A stretch of DNA of 64,000 nucleotides from CAILUF01 sp964505265 (GCA_964505265.1 CAZDGN010000004.1:1-64000), one strand, 5' to 3'; counted from the first letter of the stretch, positions 51,739 through 61,037 are shown. Notes: generated by a model from the sequence alone, not told the origin. Translations and numbers: made by a program.

Positions 51739-52866
51739 ATGTTTAAAGACTATAAAGAAAAAATTAATGCACTAAAAAAACAAAATTTATACCGAAATTT
51801 AGTAAATTCAGAAGCAATTGATTCTACTAAAATCAAATATAATTTAAAAAAGGTGATTTCCTTTGCATCCAATGATTACATGGGTTTAACTCAAAGCAAT
51901 ATTTTAAAAAAAACCGCAATATCAGCTATAAAAAAATATGGTGTTGGTGCGGGTGCATCTCGCTTTGTTTCTGGCAATAACCAGCTTTATGGTAAATTAG
52001 AAAATTTAATTGCTGAATTTTATCAAATGCCAAAGGCACTGGTTTTTTCTTCGGGCTATATGACTGCACTTGGGGTTGTTAAGGCTCTAGCTAGTAAAGA
52101 CGATATTATCATTGCCGATAAATTAATTCATGCATGCTTTATTGATGCAGCAAAAATTTCCGAAGCAAAATTTTGTCGATTTCAGCATAATTCTATAAAA
52201 CATTGTAATGAAATTTTACAAGAAAATCGAGATTTACATCGCAATTGTTTGATTATAATTGAATCAGTTTATTCAATGGATGGAGATGTTTCGAATATTG
52301 AAGAATTTATTATGTTAGCACAAAAATTTCGAGCAATTTTGATTATTGATAATGCTCATGGGTTAGATTGTAAATTTTCGTCCAGCCCAAATTTGTTATT
52401 AATGGGAACCTTGTCCAAAACTATTGGTGCTTTAGGCGGTTTTGTTGCCGGAAATACAGTTTTAATTGAAAATATTTTACAATTTTCGCGTTCACTAATA
52501 TACTCAACCGCTCTTCCTCCGGCGATTTTAGCTAGTGCAATTCGTTCATTTCAATATTTGCGGAAAACTAAAAATTCTACTAAAGCTATAAAAAATGCAG
52601 AATATTTTTGTGAATTGATGGGGCTAAAAAAACCAGATTCACAAATCATTAAAATCATTATCGGAGATAATGCCAAGCTATTAAAAATTCAAAAGGAAAT
52701 TTTAAAGAAAGGTTTTTTGGTTTCGGCAATAAGATCGCCAACGGTAATGATTAAAAGTGAAAGATTAAGAATTTCCTTTCAAAGTGAGCATAAAAAATCT
52801 CAAATTAAAAAACTTTCAATCGTTATTAAAAAAATCCTAGCGGATTTTAAGATTGATATTTCTTAA
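51739..52866 (+). CDS. bioF: 8-amino-7-oxononanoate synthase
   Basis: PLP enzyme condensing pimeloyl-ACP/CoA with alanine in biotin synthesis. Features: SFASNDYMGLTQ, GAGASRFVSGNNQLYGKLE, IIDNAHGLD (D204, H207) and the PLP lysine K227 in GTLSKTIGALGG. The 375-residue length and the short N-terminus favour BioF over the related 5-aminolevulinate synthase or KBL, though these share the fold. No other bio gene is in the window. Its 3' end overlaps the dedA gene on the other strand by 20 bases. Confidence 0.85.
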   Translation: MFKDYKEKINALKKQNLYRNLVNSEAIDSTKIKYNLKKVISFASNDYMGLTQSNILKKTAISAIKKYGVGAGASRFVSGNNQLYGKLENLIAEFYQMPKALVFSSGYMTALGVVKALASKDDIIIADKLIHACFIDAAKISEAKFCRFQHNSIKHCNEILQENRDLHRNCLIIIESVYSMDGDVSNIEEFIMLAQKFRAILIIDNAHGLDCKFSSSPNLLLMGTLSKTIGALGGFVAGNTVLIENILQFSRSLIYSTALPPAILASAIRSFQYLRKTKNSTKAIKNAEYFCELMGLKKPDSQIIKIIIGDNAKLLKIQKEILKKGFLVSAIRSPTVMIKSERLRISFQSEHKKSQIKKLSIVIKKILADFKIDIS

Positions 52867-53464
52867 GTTTTTTAAATGTTAAGACAATAATAAAAATTAC
52901 TGCTGAAACTAAAACCAAAGAAATGGTGATTTGTCGAAGGTAAGTGAAAATTAAATCTTGATTTTCACCTATAAAATAGCCAAAAAAAGCTAAAATACTT
53001 GTCCAGATTGTGGCTCCTAGGCTAGTGTAAAAGAAAAACAACTTAAAATTCATTTTGGCAAGACCCGCGGGCAAGGAAATAAAATGCCTAAATCCCGGAA
53101 GTAATCTTCCCATAAAAACCGAAATATTGCCATAATTTTTAAAAAATTCCTCAATATTTTCAATGGTTTGAGGTTTAATAAAAAAATATTTGCCAATTTT
53201 TAAAATAATTTTTCTTGGAAAGAAAAATGCTAAATAATAACTAAATACCGCCCCAGCTACATTGCCGATAATGCCAAAAAAAGTGACCAAATAAATATTA
53301 AGCGAGCCTTTTGAGCTGGCAATACCAGCTGGAATCATAATAATTTCGCTTGGTATTGGAAATAATGTGCTTTCTAAAAACATACCAATAAAAATGCCCA
53401 AATAGCCAAGCTGTTCAGTTATTGTGACCACAACGCTGATCATTTCTTTTAAGAATTCGTGCAT
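52847..53464 (-). CDS. DedA/VTT family membrane protein
   Basis: A 205-residue inner-membrane protein. Conserved DedA features are GYLGIFIGMFLESTLFPIPS (re-entrant E and P residues), IPAGIASSKG, the GNVAGAVFSYYLA helix and FMGRLLPGFRHFISLPAGLA with its Arg residues. Family members act as lipid (undecaprenyl phosphate) scramblases or flippases and affect membrane potential. It starts one base after the gmk stop, so it belongs to the ribF-leuD-fabI-gmk-dedA run. Confidence 0.88.
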   Translation of the reverse strand: MHEFLKEMISVVVTITEQLGYLGIFIGMFLESTLFPIPSEIIMIPAGIASSKGSLNIYLVTFFGIIGNVAGAVFSYYLAFFFPRKIILKIGKYFFIKPQTIENIEEFFKNYGNISVFMGRLLPGFRHFISLPAGLAKMNFKLFFFYTSLGATIWTSILAFFGYFIGENQDLIFTYLRQITISLVLVSAVIFIIVLTFKKLKKYQS

Positions 53465-53465
53465 A

Positions 53466-54089
53466 TTATTGAAATTGATTGATAAATTTTTCTATGGATT
53501 GAGGTTGCTGTCTTTCAACTCTTTTGGCTTCAATTATTGAGCGAATTTTTTGATAAGAATTATTCAAATCATCATTGATAATTAAATAATCATATTCGCG
53601 GTAATGACTAATTTCGCTCAAAGCCTTTTTCATGCGGCTTTGCACAATATGTTCTGGATCTTGTGCTCTGGCACGAAGCCTTCTTTCGAGTTCTTGAAGC
53701 GATGGCGGTAAAATGAAAATCGAAACAATTTCATTTTTAGAAAATTTTTCACGAATTTGTCTGGCACCCTGCCAGTCGATATCAAATAAAACACAATGCC
53801 CCTTGTTTAAAGCCTCTTTGACGGGAGATATCGGAGTTCCGTAGAAATTTTCGAAAACCTCAGCATCTTCTAAAAATTCTTGCTTTGATTTCATTTCCAG
53901 AAAATTTTGGTGGGATACAAAATAATAATGTTGTCCACTAATTTCATTTGGTCTTTTAGCTCGAGTTGTGGCTGAAATTGAAAGTTGGATTAAAGGGTCA
54001 TTTTGCACAATCATTTTGCAGATTGTTGATTTTCCAGCTCCAGAAGGTGAAGATATAATAATTAAAAAAGGCGAATGATTGATAAACAT
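53466..54089 (-). CDS. gmk: guanylate kinase
   Basis: Phosphorylates GMP to GDP. The P-loop is ISSPSGAGKSTIC, the GMP site includes SISATTRAKRPNEISGQHYYF, and ILFD-type VLFDIDWQGARQI precedes the lid region with RLRARAQDPEHIVQSRM. The length, 207 residues, is normal. It shares a transcript with dedA (one-base gap) and probably follows fabI. Confidence 0.95.
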   Translation of the reverse strand: MFINHSPFLIIISSPSGAGKSTICKMIVQNDPLIQLSISATTRAKRPNEISGQHYYFVSHQNFLEMKSKQEFLEDAEVFENFYGTPISPVKEALNKGHCVLFDIDWQGARQIREKFSKNEIVSIFILPPSLQELERRLRARAQDPEHIVQSRMKKALSEISHYREYDYLIINDDLNNSYQKIRSIIEAKRVERQQPQSIEKFINQFQ

Positions 54090-54131
54090 TTATACAGTTA
54101 TTTAATTTGGTGAATTATTAAAAATAATAAT

Positions 54132-54950
54132 TTATTCGCCGTCTTTAACAATAGCAATGTCTGGAGCATCTGGGGCTTTCATACCAACCACATGATAGCC
54201 AGCATCAACATGAAGAGTTTCGCCAGTTACTCCATTGCCAAGCTCTGATAATAAAAATACTCCAGCACCACCTACATCTTGTAAAGATACATTACGACGA
54301 AGTGGAGCATTATATTCATTCCATTTGAAAATTAATCTAAAATCACCAATTCCACTGGCAGCTAGCGTTTTGACTGGACCTGCTGAAATTGCATTGACTC
54401 TGATATTGTCTTTACCCATATCCATAGCTAAATAACGAACACTAGCTTCAAGTGCAGCTTTGGCAACACCCATTACATTATAATGTGGCATAACTTTTTC
54501 AGCACCGTAATAGCTAAGGGTAATAATGCTTCCACCGCCAGCATTTATCATTAACTTTTCAGCTTCTTTGGCAACTGCAACCAGTGAGAATGCTGAGATA
54601 TTCATAGTATTAACAAAATTTTGTGGTGAAGTGTGTAAATATTTTCCGCGAAGTTCTTCCTTATCAGAATAAGCGATGGCATGAACTAGAAAATCTAATT
54701 TACCCCATTTTTTTTCTAAAACTTCAAAAACTTTTTTGATGGATTCTGGGTCATTGACATCGCAAGGTAAGACGATATCGGAACCAACTGATTGAGCCAA
54801 AGGTTCTACCCTTTTTTGCAGAGCCTCTCCTTGAAATGTGAAAGCTAATTCGGCACCATATTTTTTTGCTTCTTCGGCAATGCCCCAAGCAATTGATCTA
54901 TTGTTGGCGACACCCATAATTAAACCTTTTTTTCCTGATAAGATTGTCAT
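54132..54950 (-). CDS. fabI: enoyl-[acyl-carrier-protein] reductase (NADH)
   Basis: Final reduction in each cycle of fatty-acid elongation. It is an SDR-fold enzyme with the FabI start (GKKGLIMGVANNRSIAWGIA). Catalytic residues are Y147, Y157 and K164 in TLSYYGAEKVMPHYNVMGVAK, matching the two-Tyr plus Lys arrangement of FabI. The length, 272 residues, is typical. It lies between leuD and gmk on the same strand (gaps of 20 and 42 bp). Confidence 0.95.
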   Translation of the reverse strand: MTILSGKKGLIMGVANNRSIAWGIAEEAKKYGAELAFTFQGEALQKRVEPLAQSVGSDIVLPCDVNDPESIKKVFEVLEKKWGKLDFLVHAIAYSDKEELRGKYLHTSPQNFVNTMNISAFSLVAVAKEAEKLMINAGGGSIITLSYYGAEKVMPHYNVMGVAKAALEASVRYLAMDMGKDNIRVNAISAGPVKTLAASGIGDFRLIFKWNEYNAPLRRNVSLQDVGGAGVFLLSELGNGVTGETLHVDAGYHVVGMKAPDAPDIAIVKDGE

Positions 54951-54970
54951 ATTAAAAATTTTTTAAATTA

Positions 54971-55579
54971 TTAATTCGTATAAAGCCACGGTGTAATTTT
55001 GCGGTTGATTTCTTCAAAAGAAGTGATTTTATCATTTTTTTGCAGAGTTAAACCAATATCGTCAAGCCCTTCAATTAAACAATGTTTTTTGAAAGCATCG
55101 ATATTAAATTTGTAAATTTTATTATTGGCCAAGATAGTTTGATTTGGTAAATCAACCTCGGCAATATTGTTTTTGTCTTGAGAATATTTTAAAATTTCAT
55201 CGACCTGATTGTGAGGTAAAATGATTGGTAAGATTCCGTTTTTAAAACAATTATTAAAGAAAATATCGGCGAATGAAGGAGCAATTACCACTCTAATTCC
55301 AAAGTCTAGAAGAGCCCATGGAGCATGCTCACGACTTGACCCACAACCAAAATTATCTTGGGCAACTAAAATTTGTGCTTTGTTGAAAGGCTCTTGATTT
55401 AAAACGAAATCGGCAATGATATTTTCGTTTAAATCATAACGCATTTCGTGAAAAAGATTTTGACCCAAGCCAGTTCTTTTTATAGTTTTAAGAAACTGTT
55501 TTGGAATGATCATATCAGTATCGATATTAATAAGGGCAATTCCAGCAATTACTGATTTAATTTTATTGAATTTTTGCAT
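54971..55579 (-). CDS. leuD: 3-isopropylmalate dehydratase small subunit
   Basis: Swivel-domain subunit that, with LeuC, isomerises isopropylmalate in leucine synthesis. Diagnostic: INIDTDMIIPKQFLKTIKRTG, AQDNFGCGSSREHAPWALLD and IAPSFADIFFNNCFKNGILPI. The length, 202 residues, is normal. leuC is not in this window, so the subunits are encoded apart. Confidence 0.93.
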   Translation of the reverse strand: MQKFNKIKSVIAGIALINIDTDMIIPKQFLKTIKRTGLGQNLFHEMRYDLNENIIADFVLNQEPFNKAQILVAQDNFGCGSSREHAPWALLDFGIRVVIAPSFADIFFNNCFKNGILPIILPHNQVDEILKYSQDKNNIAEVDLPNQTILANNKIYKFNIDAFKKHCLIEGLDDIGLTLQKNDKITSFEEINRKITPWLYTN

Positions 55580-55664
55580 TAGCTTTAAATTTAGCTTTAA
55601 TTTTTTTAAATTCTAAATTAATTTTTTTTTAAGTAAATAATTTTTTTTAATAAAAAACCAAAAA

Positions 55665-56594
55665 TTAATTAATTATTGTTGATATATCGAATTGAATTTG
55701 CTGTTTTAAATGTTCAAGATTAACAAATTTCATTTCATCGCGAATAAAATCCTCGAAGATAACTACAATTTTTTTCCCATAAATATCTTGATTAAAATTA
55801 AAAATATGTGTTTCAAAAATCGGTTGAGAATTATTTTGATTAATTGTTGGCTTGATGCCAAAATTAGTTATGCCTGAAAATGTTTTTTGCATTTTTGGAA
55901 TAAAAATTTTGGTTTTATAGACACCAAATTTTGGCAAGATTAAATAAGGCTTAGTCAATAAATTCGCAGTGGCAAAACCGATTTTATGCCCAATTTGATT
56001 GCCTTTAACTACCATTCCTTCAATTTGATAATTTTTTCCTAAAATTAAATTTAATTTTTTTATTTCACCATTTTTTATAAAACTTCTAGCCTGCGAAGAA
56101 GAAATTGTGAGGTCATTATCGAATTTAATTGGACTAATTTCATGTAAATCAAAATCGTAATTTTCTAGGGTTTTAAAATTACCTTGGCGATTTTTGCCAA
56201 ATGTAAAATCATAACCAACGATTAATGATTTAGTGTTAAATTTATTTATTAATATATCCTCAACAAAGTTGTTATGGCTTAATTGTGATAGATAATTATT
56301 AAAGTTAAGTATTAAAAGATAATCTAAATTATAATTTTGAAGAATTCTTATTTTATTTGCTAAACTATAAATACGAAAATTTTTGCTAAAATTTGGATTA
56401 TTTTTATTTAAAAATATAATTGGGTGAGGTTCAAAAGTTAGTAAAGCGGTTTTAAGTTGATTTTTTTTAGCTACTTGATGAGTTTTGGCAATAATTTTTT
56501 GATGAGCTTGGTGAACTCCATCAAAGTTGCCGATAGTTAAGGCAATTGGGGGTAGTTGTTGCGATATTTGATTTAAATTTCGAATTAAAATCAT
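55665..56594 (-). CDS. ribF: bifunctional riboflavin kinase / FAD synthetase
   Basis: Converts riboflavin to FMN and then FAD. The N-terminal nucleotidyltransferase domain shows ALTIGNFDGVHQAHQKII and LLTFEPHP; ISSSQARSFIKNGEI closes it. The C-terminal riboflavin kinase domain has the NQIGHKIGFATANLL, LPKFGVYKTKIF, GITNFGIKPT and FETHIFNFNQDIYGK strands. The length, 309 residues, is typical. It is the first gene of the minus-strand run toward dedA and is divergent from the yejA-like gene. Confidence 0.95.
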   Translation of the reverse strand: MILIRNLNQISQQLPPIALTIGNFDGVHQAHQKIIAKTHQVAKKNQLKTALLTFEPHPIIFLNKNNPNFSKNFRIYSLANKIRILQNYNLDYLLILNFNNYLSQLSHNNFVEDILINKFNTKSLIVGYDFTFGKNRQGNFKTLENYDFDLHEISPIKFDNDLTISSSQARSFIKNGEIKKLNLILGKNYQIEGMVVKGNQIGHKIGFATANLLTKPYLILPKFGVYKTKIFIPKMQKTFSGITNFGIKPTINQNNSQPIFETHIFNFNQDIYGKKIVVIFEDFIRDEMKFVNLEHLKQQIQFDISTIIN

Positions 56595-56681
56595 TTTTTA
56601 AAATCATTCTTGGAATTAAATTTAAAAAAATTATAATACTAAAAATTAAACTCCGCAATATTAATTAATCTATTTTAGGTG

Positions 56682-58412
56682 ATGAAATTTTATATAAAAT
56701 TATTTTTGGCTTGGTGTTGTTTGAATTTATTTATCAAGGAACTTTCTGCAAACAACATTTCACATGGTATTTCGATATTTGAAAATTTAAAATATCCACA
56801 AAATTTTTCTCATCTTGAATACGTTAATCCGAATGCACCAAAGGGGGGAGCGGTTAAATATGGTGTTGAGGGTGGCTTTAACTCCTTCAATCAATTTATT
56901 TTAAAAGGCTTGCCCGCTTCGGGTTTATCATTGATTTACGATAGCTTGATGGAAAGTGTAGATGATGAAATTGGTTCAAGATACGGTTTAATTGCTAAGG
57001 CGGTAAAAATTTCAGATGACAAATTAAATATTACTTTTTTCTTAAATCAAAATGCTTATTTTCACGATGGTGTCAATATTACTGCCGATGATGTGGTTTT
57101 TACTTTTAACAAATTATTGCAAGAAGGTCACCCATCATATAAAATGAGTTATCGTGATGTTAAGGAGGTAAAAAAAATTAATAAGCATCAAGTGGTTTTT
57201 AATTTAAAAAATTCACAAAATCGAAATTTACCTCTGTTAATTGCTTCATTACCAGTTTTACCAAAGCATTTTTATGAAAAAAACGATTTTTCTAAATCCT
57301 CGCTAGAAATTCCTCTCGGCTCTGGACCATACCAAATCAAGGATTTTAGTGTAAATCGATTTATAGTTTATGAGCGGGTAAAAAATTATTGGGGTAGAAA
57401 TTTGCCAATTAACCGAGGAAGATATAATTTTGATAAAATCACCTTTGATTATTATCGTGATAACAATGTTTTGGTTGAAGCTTTTAAATCTCAGAAATAC
57501 GATATTAGGCAAGAAAATATTGCTAGAAATTGGGCAAATTTATACAATATAAAAGCGGTTGAAAATGGCGAAATTATTAAGGCGGAGATTCCTCATCAAA
57601 CCCCACCTTCAACTCAAAGTTTTATTTTAAATTTACGAAGACCAAAATTTCAGGATCTAGCTTTAAGAAAAGCAATTGCTTTGGTTTTTGATTTTGAATG
57701 GCTTCAAGCCCATATTTTTTACGGCTCCTACATTCGCAATCAAAGTTTTTTTACAAACTCTATTTACACAGACAATGAAATCAAGCCTTTCACTTATGTT
57801 TCCAAAACTAATGGCGATGGCTTTAATCGCGAAAATATTTTACAAGCCCAAGAAATTCTATTGCAAGCAGGCTATAAAATTAAAAATAACCAGCTTTTTT
57901 CTCCGCAAAATTTACCCATTAACATTGAATTTTTAATTGACCAAAAAACTTTTGAAATGGTAATTGCTCCTTATATTAAAAATCTTAAGAAGATTGGAAT
58001 TTTAGCCAAAATGCGTTTTGTTGACGAAAACCAATATCAAACCAGAATTAATAATTTTGATTATGATATTATAGTTTCAACAATACCACAACAGATGGTT
58101 CCTGGGTCTGAGTTATTTGCTTATTTTCACTCATCGCAAAAGGACATAAAAGGCTCGGCCAATCTTTCTGGTTTTAATGATAAAATAATTGATGATTTAG
58201 TAGAAAAAATTTCTACGTCCAAAAAAATTCAAGATTTATCAAAATTATGTAAAAAATTTGATAGATATTTACTAGAGAACTATTATATTATTCCACAATG
58301 GTATAATAATAAATATCGGATTTTATACCGAAATATTTTTGAATTTCCGAAAATTACACCAAAATACTCATTGGCACTTGAAACTTGGTGGATTAAAAAT
58401 ATTAACAATTAA
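56682..58412 (+). CDS. YejA-like periplasmic peptide-binding protein
   Basis: A solute-binding protein of the SBP_bac_5 family, 576 residues. A signal peptide (LFLAWCCLNLFIKELSA) is followed by YejA-type features: the YVNPNAPKGGAVKYG start, FNQFILKGLPASGLSLIYDS, FFLNQNAYFHDGVNITADDV, VLPKHFYEKNDF, PLGSGPYQIKDF, and FDYYRDNNVLVEAFKSQKYD then RQEN. It would deliver peptides to a Yej-type ABC importer, whose ATPase is encoded at 29133. The ATG at 56682 has a TAGGTG purine-rich stretch upstream; a GTG one codon earlier is less likely. Confidence 0.88.
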   Translation: MKFYIKLFLAWCCLNLFIKELSANNISHGISIFENLKYPQNFSHLEYVNPNAPKGGAVKYGVEGGFNSFNQFILKGLPASGLSLIYDSLMESVDDEIGSRYGLIAKAVKISDDKLNITFFLNQNAYFHDGVNITADDVVFTFNKLLQEGHPSYKMSYRDVKEVKKINKHQVVFNLKNSQNRNLPLLIASLPVLPKHFYEKNDFSKSSLEIPLGSGPYQIKDFSVNRFIVYERVKNYWGRNLPINRGRYNFDKITFDYYRDNNVLVEAFKSQKYDIRQENIARNWANLYNIKAVENGEIIKAEIPHQTPPSTQSFILNLRRPKFQDLALRKAIALVFDFEWLQAHIFYGSYIRNQSFFTNSIYTDNEIKPFTYVSKTNGDGFNRENILQAQEILLQAGYKIKNNQLFSPQNLPINIEFLIDQKTFEMVIAPYIKNLKKIGILAKMRFVDENQYQTRINNFDYDIIVSTIPQQMVPGSELFAYFHSSQKDIKGSANLSGFNDKIIDDLVEKISTSKKIQDLSKLCKKFDRYLLENYYIIPQWYNNKYRILYRNIFEFPKITPKYSLALETWWIKNINN

Positions 58413-58421
58413 TTTAAAATT

Positions 58422-59003
58422 ATGTTTATTCAAACTGAAGAAACTCCAAATCCAGCAACTTTAAAATTTATCCCTGACAATAAAATCGTTCTTGAAGATG
58501 GGGTAATGGAATTTAAAAGCCAAAAACAGGCTTCTGCCAAGTCGCCACTAGCTCTTCAGCTTTTTGCTATTGTGGGTATTGAGGCGGTAATGTTTGGTAG
58601 AGATTTTATTACTATAACCAAATCAGGTAATGTCAATTGGGATTATTTAAAGCCAGAAATTCAGGCTACTATTATGGATTTTTATACAACTAATAAACCA
58701 ATTTTATTTGAAAATGTTGCTAACTCAAAATCTGAAATAAAAAATTCTCAAAACTCCAATGAGGATTCAGAAATTGTCAAACAAATTAAAGAATTGATTG
58801 AAATTAAGGTTAGACCAGCGGTAGCTATGGATGGAGGTGATATCACCTTTCATTCATTTGAAGATGGGATTGTTTATTTGGCATTAAAGGGATCATGTTC
58901 GGGCTGTCCAAGTTCTAGTATAACTTTAAAAAATGGTATTGAAAATATGCTTAAACACTACATTCCAGAAGTTGAGGGAGTGGAGCAAGTAAGTGAAGAA
59001 TAG
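58422..59003 (+). CDS. NfuA/NifU-like iron-sulfur carrier
   Basis: An N-terminal Nfu_N domain (FIQTEETPNPATLKFIP, then AIVGIEAVMFGRDFITITK) is joined by a Ser/Asn linker to a NifU C-terminal domain (RPAVAMDGGDITFHSFEDG, KGSCSGCPSS with C159 and C162, LKNGIENML). This layout is that of the mitochondrial/alphaproteobacterial Nfu scaffold, which carries a 4Fe-4S cluster to client enzymes. Nine bases separate it from the yejA-like gene; a tRNA gene follows on the same strand. Confidence 0.92.
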   Translation: MFIQTEETPNPATLKFIPDNKIVLEDGVMEFKSQKQASAKSPLALQLFAIVGIEAVMFGRDFITITKSGNVNWDYLKPEIQATIMDFYTTNKPILFENVANSKSEIKNSQNSNEDSEIVKQIKELIEIKVRPAVAMDGGDITFHSFEDGIVYLALKGSCSGCPSSSITLKNGIENMLKHYIPEVEGVEQVSEE

Positions 59004-59018
59004 TAATTTTTTAAAAAA

Positions 59019-59095
59019 GCATTCGTAGCTCAACTGGATAGAGTGTTGCTTTCCGAAGGCAAAGGTTGTGGGTTCAAATCCCGCCGAGTGCACCA
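59019..59095 (+). tRNA. tRNA-Arg (anticodon CCG)
   Basis: A full cloverleaf can be drawn: acceptor GCATTCG / CGAGTGC, D-stem GCTC / GAGT, anticodon stem TTGCT / GGCAA with loop TTCCGAA (anticodon CCG, reading CGG), T-stem GTGGG / CCCGC with loop TTCAAAT. The discriminator is A and the CCA end is encoded. It lies 15 bp after nfuA and ends three bases before the convergent rpe gene. Confidence 0.95.
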
Positions 59096-59098
59096 AAA

Positions 59099-59740
59099 TT
59101 ACCTTAAGCTAGCAATAGTTTTAGCATAATTATTGCTAGAAAAAATATAAGAACCAGAAACTAAAACATTGGCCCCAGCATTAATGGTTTGTTTAGCAGT
59201 TGACTCATTAATTCCGCCATCAACCTCTAATTCAATATTTTTACCAATTTTTTCAATTTTTTTTCGAATATTTTCAATTTTTTTAAGTTGAGATGTTAAA
59301 AATTTTTGTCCTCCAAATCCGGGATTAACCGTCATAACTAAAATCAAATCTAAATCTTCTAAAATATAATCAAGTGTATCTTCGTGGGTAGAAGGCACAA
59401 GCGAAACCCCAGCTTTAATATTGTATGATTTAATCAAATTAATTGATCTATCGAGATGAATGCTAGATTCTTGATGTATGGTAATGATGTCGGCACCAGA
59501 TTGGGCAAAATTTTTAATGTGCAAATCTGGATTGTTAATCATTAGATGAACATCAAAAGATTTATTTGTGAATTGACGTAAAGCCTTTACTACATCGCTT
59601 CCAATGGTAATGTTTGGGACGAATGAGCCATCCATTACATCAATATGAATATAATCAGCACCCGCTTTATCAAGGGCAATTATTTCTTCACCTAACTTTG
59701 AAAAATTTGCCGATAAAATAGATGGAGAAATTTTGATCAT
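59099..59740 (-). CDS. rpe: ribulose-phosphate 3-epimerase
   Basis: Interconverts ribulose 5-phosphate and xylulose 5-phosphate in the pentose phosphate pathway. A TIM barrel of 213 residues with ISPSILSANFSKLGEEI, DYIHIDVMDGSFVPNITIG, FDVHLMI, LVMTVNPGFGGQKF and LEVDGGINESTAK; the metal-site His and Asp residues are in place. It starts two bases after the DUF2155 stop and is the last gene of the NDUFA12-mlaD-DUF2155-rpe operon. Confidence 0.95.
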   Translation of the reverse strand: MIKISPSILSANFSKLGEEIIALDKAGADYIHIDVMDGSFVPNITIGSDVVKALRQFTNKSFDVHLMINNPDLHIKNFAQSGADIITIHQESSIHLDRSINLIKSYNIKAGVSLVPSTHEDTLDYILEDLDLILVMTVNPGFGGQKFLTSQLKKIENIRKKIEKIGKNIELEVDGGINESTAKQTINAGANVLVSGSYIFSSNNYAKTIASLR

Positions 59741-59742
59741 AG

Positions 59743-60246
59743 TTACTTATTAAAACAATTAATTGCAGTAATGTCATAAATTGGGTGCTCAAGTCCAGAA
59801 ATTGATGGGCTTGAAGCAAACATCCAGCCATAAAAAATTCTTTTCTCAGTGATTTTGTCCTTACCTTCGTTTTTTGTTTCAAAAACTTCGAGTAAAATTT
59901 TACTTTCGGGCTTTTGTTCTAGAGGGGATTGCCAACATTTATGTGGAATAATTTTTATGCTTCCAAAATTAGTTTTATCATTAACTTTTAATTCGGTAAA
60001 GGAGGTTTTAGCGGTGGTTTTGTTCAGTATTTGAACTAGAGCATAGTTGGTAAATCCTCCTGAACTTGATTCGGTATCGTCTTGTTCTAAATTAACTTCA
60101 GAATTTTCGGTTGCAGTCTCGCTAAAACCCTCATCTTCAAGTTTTTTTTCGGTGCTTGTGGTTTTAGTATTTTTATTTTGAGCAATAACATTTTCATTGA
60201 TTAAAATCATCAAAAATAAAATTGAAAAAAATTTAATTATTTGCAT
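59743..60246 (-). CDS. DUF2155 family exported protein
   Basis: Starting at the ATG 60246-60244, it has a signal peptide (FFSILFLMILINENVIAQ), an acidic Thr/Glu linker and a DUF2155 domain from about residue 75: VQILNKTTAKTSFTELKV, IIPHKCWQSPLEQKPE, IFYGWMFASSPSISGLEHP and YDITAINC. The two Cys are conserved in the family. Typical of Alphaproteobacteria and usually beside mlaD and the NDUFA12-like gene, as here. The start overlaps the mlaD end by 14 bases. Function unknown. Confidence 0.85.
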   Translation of the reverse strand: MQIIKFFSILFLMILINENVIAQNKNTKTTSTEKKLEDEGFSETATENSEVNLEQDDTESSSGGFTNYALVQILNKTTAKTSFTELKVNDKTNFGSIKIIPHKCWQSPLEQKPESKILLEVFETKNEGKDKITEKRIFYGWMFASSPSISGLEHPIYDITAINCFNK

Positions 60247-60697
60247 TTTTATTTCCACCAAAAATGAATTTACCAAGAAGCTCCTCAAAATTAACTGAAG
60301 ATTGAGTAAAAGTAATTTCTTGATTTTGAGTTAAAAATTCGGTATCGCCACCCGGAACAATCGAAATATATTTTGAACCTAATAAACCTTCCGAAGAAAT
60401 TTTAGCTGAAGAATCGGTAGGTATTTTGACATCTTTATTAAGTTTAAGAGTAATTACTGCTTGAAAGGAATTTTTGTCAAGATCTTGGGTAACTACTGAC
60501 CCAATTTTTACTCCAGAAATTTTAACATCACTGCCAGAAGATAAGCCGTCAGCATTTTCAAATTTGGCTATTAAATTATAGCCATTATGATCAGAAACTT
60601 TGGACTTTTCAAGCGAAGTAAAAAAGAATAGAATTGCCACACCCAAAACAATGGAGCCAACAGCAAAATCAAAATAATTATGATTGGATTTAGTCAT
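60233..60697 (-). CDS. mlaD: MlaD family lipid-transport protein
   Basis: Substrate-binding MCE-domain component of the Mla phospholipid transporter. A single N-terminal membrane helix (FAVGSIVLGVAILFFF) is followed by the MCE domain: NLIAKFENADGLSSGSDVKI, GVKIGSVV, the LGSKYISIVPGG signature and the hydrophobic pore loop. The ATG at 60697 overlaps the end of the NDUFA12-like gene by eight bases; an earlier ATG at 60718 is possible. MlaE and MlaF are not in the window. Confidence 0.9.
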   Translation of the reverse strand: MTKSNHNYFDFAVGSIVLGVAILFFFTSLEKSKVSDHNGYNLIAKFENADGLSSGSDVKISGVKIGSVVTQDLDKNSFQAVITLKLNKDVKIPTDSSAKISSEGLLGSKYISIVPGGDTEFLTQNQEITFTQSSVNFEELLGKFIFGGNKNANN

Positions 60698-61037
60698 ATT
60701 TTTTAAAATTATTTGCATCCCAAGCTTCGTAATGAGAGGGATTATTATAAGTTGAAGTTTTTGAATTTTGCGGACTGTAAGAGTTTAATGTTCCTGTTAA
60801 GTTTGGCAAATGAATTTTTTGCCAAGAATATTTATTGGTATTGATTTGAACTGGGGCTTGATCAATCATATAGTGCATCCAAACATGCCATTCTGCTGGT
60901 ATTTTAGTTGGTTCTGCAATGCCATTATAAACTACAAATCTTTTTTTGTTTATATGTTGATAATATTCGTTACCAAACTCATCTGAACCAATTTTTTTAC
61001 AGGTTAATTTGGTTATAAAATTTTGAATAAATTGCAT
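60690..61037 (-). CDS. NDUFA12-like complex I accessory protein
   Basis: A 115-residue homologue of the mitochondrial complex I subunit NDUFA12. The pattern KIGSDEFGNEYYQ, KKRFVVYNG, the IPAEWHVWMHYMIDQAP block and HLPNLTGT is distinctive. It is a hallmark of Alphaproteobacteria, where it leads the mlaD-DUF2155 gene run. First gene of the operon, divergent from the lytic transglycosylase gene. Confidence 0.92.
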   Translation of the reverse strand: MQFIQNFITKLTCKKIGSDEFGNEYYQHINKKRFVVYNGIAEPTKIPAEWHVWMHYMIDQAPVQINTNKYSWQKIHLPNLTGTLNSYSPQNSKTSTYNNPSHYEAWDANNFKKYD

